This document shows positions 56,528 to 64,000 of a stretch of DNA of 64,000 nucleotides, piece by piece (position 1 is the stretch's first letter; each line of letters begins with the position of its first letter). Source of the stretch: Paracoccus denitrificans (lineage in GTDB: Bacteria; Pseudomonadota; Alphaproteobacteria; Rhodobacterales; Rhodobacteraceae). Where the stretch lies: NCBI RefSeq assembly GCF_900100045.1, contig NZ_FNEA01000018.1, positions 49,336 to 113,335 of the forward strand. Direction: 5' to 3'. The notes beneath the pieces were generated by a model. That model had not been told where the DNA came from. It was given only the letters and a program-made list of their open reading frames with translations, and did not search any database. The translations under genes and the position numbers were made by a program.

Positions 56528-57397
56528 TCAGCGCAGCCGGCCGATGCTATAGGCCGGATCCTGGGCGCGCAGCGCCAGCCATTCGGCAAGCCGCGCCGGA
56601 TCGGGGTTTTCCACATCCGGGCCGAACTGGTCGAAGGCAAGGCCGCCGGTGATGAACAGCGCATCCAGCCCCTCGCCCGCCGCGCCGGCTATGTCGGTGG
56701 CGATGCCGTCGCCGATGGCCAGGATGCGGGCATTGTCGTCCAGCCCCAGCCGGCGGCGCGCGAGGTCGTAGATCGGCGGATGCGGCTTGCCGAAATAAAG
56801 CGAGGTGCCGCCCAGATCCTCGTAAAGCTCGGCCAGGGCGCCGGCGCAGTAAAGCCGCTTCTCGCCCATGTCCACCACCACGTCGGGATTGGCGCAAAGC
56901 AGCGTGAGCCCGCGTTCGCGCGCCAGCATCAGCCGGCCGCGATAGTCCTCGGGCACTTCGGTCAGGTCGTCGAACAACCCGCAGCAGACGATACCCTCGG
57001 CCTCGTCCAGCGGCACGCGGGTGATCGGCGGGGCGTCGCGCCACTCCTCGGGGATATCGGTGAAGAAGCCCTCGTCCTTGGGCTGGGCGATGGCCCAGAC
57101 CCGGCGGCCGACGGCGCCCGCGAACATCGCGTCCTGCGCCGCATCGCCCGAGCTGACGATGGCGTCCCAGGCGTCGCGCGGCACACCCATGCGGTCCAGC
57201 TGCGCGGCCACGTATTGCTGCGGCCGCGGCGCGTTGGTCAGCAGCACCACCCGCCCGCCCTGGGCGCGAAAGTCCTGCAAGGCGGCGACGGCGGCCGGAA
57301 AGGCCGCGACGCCATTGTGCAGGCAGCCCCAGAGATCACAGAAGAGAACGTCGTAATTCGGCGCAATCTCGTCGAGCGAGCGGATGATCTGCGTCAT
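56528..57397 (-). CDS. HAD hydrolase of the TIGR01459 family
   Basis: 289-residue HAD-superfamily phosphatase of the NagD-like IIA subclass. Motif I is in VLFCDLWGCLHNG (Asp21; the second Asp of DxD is Trp here, as in this subfamily), motif II in VVLLTNAPRP and motif III/IV in YFGKPHPPIYD and AIGDGIATDIAGAAG. Substrate unknown. Upstream is the Mn-pyrophosphatase, 15 bases away on the same strand, so they may be cotranscribed. Confidence 0.9.
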   Translation of the reverse strand: MTQIIRSLDEIAPNYDVLFCDLWGCLHNGVAAFPAAVAALQDFRAQGGRVVLLTNAPRPQQYVAAQLDRMGVPRDAWDAIVSSGDAAQDAMFAGAVGRRVWAIAQPKDEGFFTDIPEEWRDAPPITRVPLDEAEGIVCCGLFDDLTEVPEDYRGRLMLARERGLTLLCANPDVVVDMGEKRLYCAGALAELYEDLGGTSLYFGKPHPPIYDLARRRLGLDDNARILAIGDGIATDIAGAAGEGLDALFITGGLAFDQFGPDVENPDPARLAEWLALRAQDPAYSIGRLR

Positions 57398-57412
57398 GAA
57401 ACGGCCCTCGGG

Positions 57413-58333
57413 TCAGACGGCCAGAGCCGGGATGATCTGCTTCTTGCGCGACATGACGCCGGGCAGCACCACGCTGTCGCCCGAAACCGTGGCGTTGAAG
57501 CTTTTCTCGGCCACCTGCTTCACGAAATCGTTCGGCACCAGCAGGGTGGCTTCTTCGTTCAGGATGTCGACGATGAACAGCAGCACCTCGTCGGCGCCGT
57601 CGGCGGCGGCCACGGCCGGCATGGCGGCGATCAGCGCATCCTTGCGGTCCAGCAGGACCTGCGGCGCGGTGGTCTCCAGCACCGAGACTCGCAGCTGCTT
57701 GCCGCCGAGCTCGTATTCCTTGCTGTCCATGCGCAGCAGGGCTTCCTCGGTAAAGGCCGACACGTCCGACTTGGCCGCGAACATCTCGGCCGCGTATTCG
57801 GGGATCGAGACGCCCAGGTCCCTGGCGATCTTCTCGGCGACGAAGCGGTCATGCGGCGTGGTGGTCGGGCTGCGGAATTCCAGCGTGTCCGACAGGATGC
57901 AGGTCAGCATCGCGCCCTTCACGCCCCGCGGCGCGCGGGCCAGATCCTCGTCGCCGATCAGGTCGTGCATGATCGTCGCGGTGCAGGCCAGCGGGCGGAT
58001 GGTGATGTTGATCGGCAGCCGCGTCCTGATGCCGCCGGCCAGCAGGTGGTGGTCGATGATCTCGATCACGTCGGCCTCGCCCAGCGAGGCGGGCAGTTCG
58101 GCCGGGTTGTTGGTGTCCACCACCACGCATTGCTCGCCCGGCGCCACGTCCGCGATGATCTCGGGCATATCGAGGCCCCATTTCGCCAGCATCCAGGCGG
58201 CCTCGGTGTTCGGCTCGCCCTGCAGCACGGGTTTCGCCGGGGTCTTGCGCACCTCGGAAAGATACCAGGCCCAGATGATGGGCGAGCCGGTCGAATCGGT
58301 GTCGGGTGCCTTGTGGCCGAAAACCTTGATCAT
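57413..58333 (-). CDS. ppaC: Manganese-dependent inorganic pyrophosphatase
   Basis: Family II (DHH) pyrophosphatase, 306 residues from ATG 58333, which has AGGGG seven bases before it. Active-site pieces: GHKAPDTD (His7, Asp11, Asp13), VVVDTNNPAE, DHH (94-96), and SRKKQIIP at the C terminus, the DHHA2 substrate motif. No regulatory CBS domain. Replaces or supplements the family I enzyme. Neighbours: DUF1345 upstream and HAD downstream. Confidence 0.95.
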   Translation of the reverse strand: MIKVFGHKAPDTDSTGSPIIWAWYLSEVRKTPAKPVLQGEPNTEAAWMLAKWGLDMPEIIADVAPGEQCVVVDTNNPAELPASLGEADVIEIIDHHLLAGGIRTRLPINITIRPLACTATIMHDLIGDEDLARAPRGVKGAMLTCILSDTLEFRSPTTTPHDRFVAEKIARDLGVSIPEYAAEMFAAKSDVSAFTEEALLRMDSKEYELGGKQLRVSVLETTAPQVLLDRKDALIAAMPAVAAADGADEVLLFIVDILNEEATLLVPNDFVKQVAEKSFNATVSGDSVVLPGVMSRKKQIIPALAV

Positions 58334-58399
58334 GGGGATCCCCTGAAGCTTGGGCGGAAAATTCGCCGGCGTTATAGGGGCGCGGCCCGGCAATGTCTA

Positions 58400-59041
58400 T
58401 CAACCCAGCGAAACGGCCGCGTTCACCGCCAGCGCCAGCAGCACGGTGTTGTAGAAGAACGCGAAGGCCGAATGGAACAGCGTCACCCGCCGCATCCGGG
58501 TGGTCAGAGCGGTCACGTCGGCGGTCTGCGCCGCCATGCCGAGCGTGAAGCTGTAATAGAGAAAATCCCAGATCCCCGCATCCTCGCCATCGGCAAGGCC
58601 GGGAAAGCCCAGGCCCCGCGCCTCGGTCCCGTCCGGCCCGCGCGCATACCACAGGCTGGCATAGTGAAAGGCCATGACGGTGTGGATCATCACCCAGCCC
58701 AGCGGCACCGAGGCCAGCGCCAGCACCGGGCGCAACGCGATGCCGGCATGGGGGTCGCGGATCGTCAGCAGGATGGCGGCAAGGCTGATCGCTACGGCGC
58801 CGACGGCCAGCGGCACGATCAGGATCATGCCCTCGTCGTCGCGGTCGGCCTGGCCGCGCAGGATCTGGGCGCTGATGCCGCGCATCAGCAACCCGGTCAG
58901 CACCAGATAGCCGGCGCAGAACAGCACCGAAAAGATCAGCAGCCTGTCCACGAGTTGCATCCGGTAAAGCGCCAGCCCCGCGGCAAGGCCAAGCGCAAAG
59001 CTCAGCAGGAAGCGCAGGTGCCTGCGCAGGTCCTGCAGCAT
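58400..59041 (-). CDS. DUF1345 membrane protein
   Basis: 213 residues with four to five membrane helices: FLLSFALGLAAGLALYRM, LLIFSVLFCAGYLVLTGLL, MILIVPLAVGAVAISLAAILL and a C-terminal pair ending LFHSAFAFFYNTVLLALAVNA. GIWDFLYYSFTLGMAAQTADV is the family hallmark. The family has no known function; the last helices resemble a potassium-channel-like pore, an old speculation. Overlaps the upstream NTF2-like gene by a TGATG. Confidence 0.88.
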   Translation of the reverse strand: MLQDLRRHLRFLLSFALGLAAGLALYRMQLVDRLLIFSVLFCAGYLVLTGLLMRGISAQILRGQADRDDEGMILIVPLAVGAVAISLAAILLTIRDPHAGIALRPVLALASVPLGWVMIHTVMAFHYASLWYARGPDGTEARGLGFPGLADGEDAGIWDFLYYSFTLGMAAQTADVTALTTRMRRVTLFHSAFAFFYNTVLLALAVNAAVSLG

Positions 59042-59376
59042 CAGACCGGGGTCTGCTGGTGTTGCAGGATGCGCCAGTCGCCGGCGCGGCGGATCCAGGT
59101 GGTGGTGCAGAGCGCGCGATAGGTGTCGGCCCCGGCGCGGCGGGCCGTGGCGTGATAGGCCAGCACGCAGACCTCGTCGGTCTCGATGCTGGCGCGGTCG
59201 GCCAGGGTCACCTCTTGCCAGCGCGGGGCGGATTGCAGCGCGGCGACCACGGCGGCGCGGTTCATGATGCCCTTGGACGCAAAGGCCATCAGGCAGGAGC
59301 CGTCAAGCTTGCGTGCCGCCTCGGCCACGCCGGCCAGCCAGAATTCGCGTTCCTCGCGCCAAAGCTCATCCGCCAT
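59041..59376 (-). CDS. NTF2-like (SnoaL/DUF4440-type) protein
   Basis: 111-residue alpha-plus-beta cone protein. Features: helical start ELWREEREFWLAGVAEAARKL, GSCLMAFASKGIMNRAAVVAAL, then strands VCVLAYHATARR, YRALCTTTWIRRAGDWRILQHQQTPV, the typical NTF2 C-terminal strand. Small-molecule binding or enzyme role cannot be assigned. Overlaps the TraB/GumN gene by 11 bases and DUF1345 by one base, so the three form one operon. Confidence 0.83.
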   Translation of the reverse strand: MADELWREEREFWLAGVAEAARKLDGSCLMAFASKGIMNRAAVVAALQSAPRWQEVTLADRASIETDEVCVLAYHATARRAGADTYRALCTTTWIRRAGDWRILQHQQTPV

Positions 59377-60424
59377 CGCCTATCCCCTCCACCGTGACCG
59401 GGCTGATGGTCCAGCCCCTGTTTTCCAGAAGTCGCAGCACGCCATGATCGCCCGGCAGGTGCAGCGCGCCAAAGCCGATCACCACGCCCTTGCCCTGCGC
59501 GGCAGCCTCGGCCGCTGCCCGCTCAATGGGTTCGATCCAGCTTTCGTTCCGCCGGTCCATCAGCTTTTCCTGCGCCAGCCGCATCTGCTCGTCGACCTCG
59601 TCCCGGGTCAGGCCGGAATTGTCATAGGCGTCGAACCGGCCGAATTCCCAGATCATCCAGCTGTCGCCCGAGAAATAGGCATCCGCCAGCGTCACCGCGT
59701 AATCGTCGGCATATTCGGCGGCAGGCATGGCGGCGCGGATCATGTCCTCCTCCTCGCGCGGGGTCATGCCCTCGAACAGGGTGAAGACGGTGTCCCAGGG
59801 TTCCAGCGCCCGGACCGGCACCGCCGCGGCCTCGGCGCGTTCCACCAGCAGGTGGTCCAGCCCGCCGGGATCGCCGCGCTCCTCGATTACCCGCATCATG
59901 CAGGGCGAGACCCCCAGCATGACCGCCACATACCAGGGCCGCAACCGGCTGGCGATCACCGCCGGCAGGCCGCGTGCCTCGAGGGCGGCCGAAAGCGACT
60001 TCCACTCGGCATCCGTAAAGCGCTCGGGCAGCGTCGGGCCGTCGGGATCGACCAGCAAGGTCGGATCCGCTGTCATGGCCCGGGTCAGCCTCTCCTCTTC
60101 CTCGGGGCCGGCCTCGACCATCAGCAGGGCGGCCTCGTCGATCTCGGGGCCGAAGCGGTCCATGGTCAGGTCGTGGCGCGGATCGGCGAAGTGATAGGTG
60201 CCAAGCAGCGTGACCCGCTGCCCGTCCTTCTCGGCACGCCAGAACAGGCCCTGGCGATAAGGCACGCCCTCGGCCGCGGCATCAAGCTCGGCCAGCCGCT
60301 CGGGGGGCATCCGCTCGAACAGGTTCTGCCCCACGCATTCCCGAGCCGCCGCCGCAGGCAGGGCCAGGGTCGCGGCGGCAAGAAGGGCGGCGCCAAGCGC
60401 AGCCAGGCGTCGGCGCAGGCTCAA
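59366..60424 (-). CDS. TraB/GumN-family protein
   Basis: 352 residues. A signal peptide (MSLRRRLAALGAALLAAATLALPAAAA) is followed by the TraB/GumN fold; GTYHFADPRHDLT (the GxxH motif) and, near the end, VVIGFGALHLPGDHGVLRLL (the second GxxH) are the conserved pair of this metalloprotease-like family. There are two Cys (C30 in REC, C176 in SPCM). Substrate unknown. Overlaps the glycosyltransferase stop by four bases and the NTF2-like gene by 11. Confidence 0.9.
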   Translation of the reverse strand: MSLRRRLAALGAALLAAATLALPAAAARECVGQNLFERMPPERLAELDAAAEGVPYRQGLFWRAEKDGQRVTLLGTYHFADPRHDLTMDRFGPEIDEAALLMVEAGPEEEERLTRAMTADPTLLVDPDGPTLPERFTDAEWKSLSAALEARGLPAVIASRLRPWYVAVMLGVSPCMMRVIEERGDPGGLDHLLVERAEAAAVPVRALEPWDTVFTLFEGMTPREEEDMIRAAMPAAEYADDYAVTLADAYFSGDSWMIWEFGRFDAYDNSGLTRDEVDEQMRLAQEKLMDRRNESWIEPIERAAAEAAAQGKGVVIGFGALHLPGDHGVLRLLENRGWTISPVTVEGIGDGG

Positions 60425-61749
60425 TCGTAATCCCCCCGGTCTTGCACCGGCCGCCCGGCCAGCAGGTCGCGGTAATAGGCCAGCGTCTCTTGCGCCTTGC
60501 GATCCCAGGGATACAGGGCCTCGGCATAGCCCTGCCCGGCTGCCGCCCGAGCGGCCGCGGTGGCGGGATCGGCCACCGCCCCGGCGAGCACCTGCCGGAA
60601 TTGCGCCACATAGCCGGAATGGTCGCGGATCGGCACGGTCACGCCGCGCCCCCGGCCCGCCAGGTGGCCCGGCGCACCGTAATCGGCGACGAAGCAGGTC
60701 ATGCCGCAGGCCATGGCCTCGATCACCACGCCCGCGCCCAGTTCGCGGATCGAGGGAAAGACGAAGCCGTCGAAATCGCGCATCATCCCGGCCAGCTCGG
60801 CCTGGCTGCGGCGGCCCTCGAAATGCACGGTATCCTCCAGCCCGTGCTGCGCCACGATTTCGCGCAGCCGCGGCATCTCGGGACCGTCGCCGACGATATG
60901 CAGGCTGTGGCCGGCCAGCTCCGGTGCCCCGGCAAAGGCCAGCACCGCGACGTCGGGCAGCTTGTAGGGCACCAGCCGGCCCGCAAAGAGAAAGCGATAG
61001 GGCCCCGGCCCGCCAAAGGCCGGCACCTTGCGCGCGGCGTGAAAGATCGCCGGGTCATAGCCGATCTCGGGGAAGTTCACCACGCGGCCCGGCGCCAGCG
61101 GCCGCAGCTCGCGCATCGTATGCTCGAACCCCGCCAGCACCAGCGCGGCATTACGATAGGTGCCGCGCGCATAGGGCAGGTGCTTGGCGACGTCGCGCAA
61201 CACGCGCAGCCGCTCGCGCTCGCGCTTCTGCTCGCTGCGGAACTCGCGCGGCCAGGGCAGGTTGCCGTTCAGCGGGCCGATGACGAAGGGCACCGCCAGC
61301 TTGCCCGCGATATAGCTGGGCAGCGTGGGCGTCATCGGGGTGATGCGATGCACCAGGTCGAACTCGCCCGCCCGCAGCGCCTTGCGGAAATGCTTCCACG
61401 CCTCGCGCTCGAAGGCGAGATAGGGCAGGTATTGCATGATCATGTTGGTGGACCAGGCCACCTCGCTGCCGCCGCGCAGCCAGAGCGCCAGCTTGTGGAG
61501 CGGCGAGGCGATGCGCTCATTGTCCAGAAAGACGAACTCGACCCCCTGCGGCGCGGCCTTGAGGATGTTCTCGCGGTTGCGGACATGGGTGGCGACCACG
61601 ACGCGGGCCACCCGGCCAAGCGCGAGGGCGTATTTGTAGCCCACGATCGGCAACGAGGGCCATTCCGGGTTGCAATCATCCGCCAGCAACAGAACGGACA
61701 GCCTCTTGCCGCTCCCATCCGATTCCCGCGTCAAATCCGCCTCGACCAT
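60421..61749 (-). CDS. Glycosyltransferase, GT4 family
   Basis: 442 residues from ATG 61749 (an open frame runs further back, but past the promoter of groESL and with unlike composition). N-terminal domain: LSVLLLADDCNPEWPSLPIVGYKYALALG and FDLVHRITPMTP. C-terminal domain: YRFLFAGRLVPYKLPDVAV, LHIVGDGPEM, LEDTVHFEGR and FVFPSIRELGAGVVIEAMACGM (the E-x7-E-like motif), all GT-B, GT4 traits. Acceptor not predictable; likely polysaccharide or lipid glycosylation. First gene of the run to DUF1345. Divergent from groESL. Confidence 0.9.
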   Translation of the reverse strand: MVEADLTRESDGSGKRLSVLLLADDCNPEWPSLPIVGYKYALALGRVARVVVATHVRNRENILKAAPQGVEFVFLDNERIASPLHKLALWLRGGSEVAWSTNMIMQYLPYLAFEREAWKHFRKALRAGEFDLVHRITPMTPTLPSYIAGKLAVPFVIGPLNGNLPWPREFRSEQKRERERLRVLRDVAKHLPYARGTYRNAALVLAGFEHTMRELRPLAPGRVVNFPEIGYDPAIFHAARKVPAFGGPGPYRFLFAGRLVPYKLPDVAVLAFAGAPELAGHSLHIVGDGPEMPRLREIVAQHGLEDTVHFEGRRSQAELAGMMRDFDGFVFPSIRELGAGVVIEAMACGMTCFVADYGAPGHLAGRGRGVTVPIRDHSGYVAQFRQVLAGAVADPATAAARAAAGQGYAEALYPWDRKAQETLAYYRDLLAGRPVQDRGDYD

Positions 61750-61876
61750 CCGCCATCCTGACTGAAGCCTGCGCCGCGCCGCGGCAATGCCCCTTGAAAT
61801 CCCAGCCAAAATCCCCGGACCCTGGCGCGGGCAGCCTAGCACGCGGAACAAATCGCGGTAAAGCCGTGGCAAGGCG

Positions 61877-61905
61877 TTGACAGGCCGCGGTCGCGCGCCT
61901 AGATG
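61877..61905 (+). promoter_or_regulatory. Promoter of groESL
   Basis: TTGACA (61877-61882), a 17-base spacer, then TAGATG (61900-61905): a sound sigma-70-type promoter whose start site would fall beside the CIRCE element, so HrcA bound there would block it. I see no convincing heat-shock sigma-32 site. Confidence 0.7.
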
Positions 61906-61912
61906 GGCGTCA

Positions 61913-61939
61913 TTGGCACTCACCCGAGCCGAGTGCCAA
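61913..61939. promoter_or_regulatory. CIRCE element (HrcA operator) of groESL
   Basis: TTGGCACTC (61913-61921), nine bases, GAGTGCCAA (61931-61939): a perfect inverted repeat of the CIRCE consensus TTAGCACTC-N9-GAGTGCTAA, with A changed to G symmetrically. It lies 41 bases before the groES ATG. Confidence 0.95.
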
Positions 61940-61980
61940 CAGCTGCAACACTGCAACCTGAAACACCGGAGTGTTCTACA

Positions 61981-63946
<1,966 letters not shown>

Positions 63947-63973
63947 ACAAGCCCACAACCGGGTGAAAAAAGC

Positions 63974-63999
63974 AGGCCGCCCCAAATGGGGCGGCCTTT
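63974..63999 (+). terminator. Rho-independent terminator of groESL
   Basis: Arms AGGCCGCCCC (63974-63983) and GGGGCGGCCT (63988-63997), loop AAAT, followed by TT at the window end. Perfect 10-bp stem. Confidence 0.9.
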
Positions 64000-64000
64000 G

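Noticed and set aside
56513..59122. Plus-strand 869-residue frame across the HAD, ppaC and DUF1345 genes
   Set aside because: Antisense shadow; the three minus-strand genes have clear domains and overlapping stops and starts.

Overview
The window is a stretch of high-GC, densely coding chromosome. It most likely comes from an alphaproteobacterium of the Rhodobacterales, and I would guess Paracoccus or a close relative. Support for this: the comEC/gltX/gltA start, fused ispDF, the FYDLN-type acidic protein, a separate pccB/pccA/mcm propionate region studded with Rhodobacterales-type orphan genes, and a CIRCE-controlled groESL. I see no rRNA, tRNA, insertion sequence, phage gene or CRISPR array. 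The window is core genome, not an island. The only gene-free stretch above 300 bases is 45098-45458, which holds a TPP riboswitch on the minus strand.

Layout. 1-7300: a comEC fragment cut by the window edge (minus), then gltX and gltA, a DUF1284 gene with no clear start codon, a short-chain dehydrogenase, cobQ (minus) and secG. 7301-11301: pyrG, a secreted Asn-Ser heptad-repeat protein, a class-2 polyphosphate kinase, DUF1330 and TerB-like genes. 11426-16083: a five-gene operon for a polar amino acid/amine ABC importer plus a glutamine-synthetase-like ligase. 16116-21003 (minus): miaB, an M32 carboxypeptidase, ctaA and trmJ. 21054-24411: a thiE-like gene, guaA and an unusual monooxygenase-like/GNAT fusion. 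24418-29618 (minus): the phoH-ybeY-corC operon and the alr-mlaE-mlaF operon.

29777-39342 is the propionate region: pccB, pccA and methylmalonyl-CoA mutase, interleaved with eight small genes of unknown function (lipoproteins, a DUF6497-like protein, an acidic protein, a membrane-anchored protein, a 60-residue protein and a DUF4174 protein). A TTTGCAAA palindrome and related TTTGC elements upstream of pccB look like a short-chain acyl-CoA regulator (PccR-type) operator. A strong terminator sits directly before pccA. cobQ, elsewhere in the window, serves synthesis of the B12 cofactor that the mutase needs.

39449-46649: two small acetyltransferase/HEPN-like genes, hom, a GntR regulator, a YgjP-like metalloprotease, the zinc-ribbon acidic protein, a NUDIX hydrolase, tenA under a TPP riboswitch, and an AI-2E-type transporter. 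46778-51267 (minus): rpiA-gor and hflK-hflC. 51418-53537: ispDF, pgpA and cinA. 53534-61749 (minus): a compact series of a threonine aldolase-like gene, a YcgN-like gene, ribF, a MaoC hydratase, a HAD hydrolase, an Mn-pyrophosphatase, DUF1345, an NTF2-like gene, TraB/GumN and a glycosyltransferase. 61877-63997: groES-groEL with promoter, CIRCE and terminator.

The most interesting leads are the propionate region with its operator, internal terminator and unexplained small genes; a family of about 21-bp repeats placed just after stop codons (two copies form a large hairpin before guaA); the start-less DUF1284 gene; the secreted heptad-repeat protein; and the CxCG...HNH-tagged GNAT fusion. I found no clearly new multi-gene defence or metabolic system.
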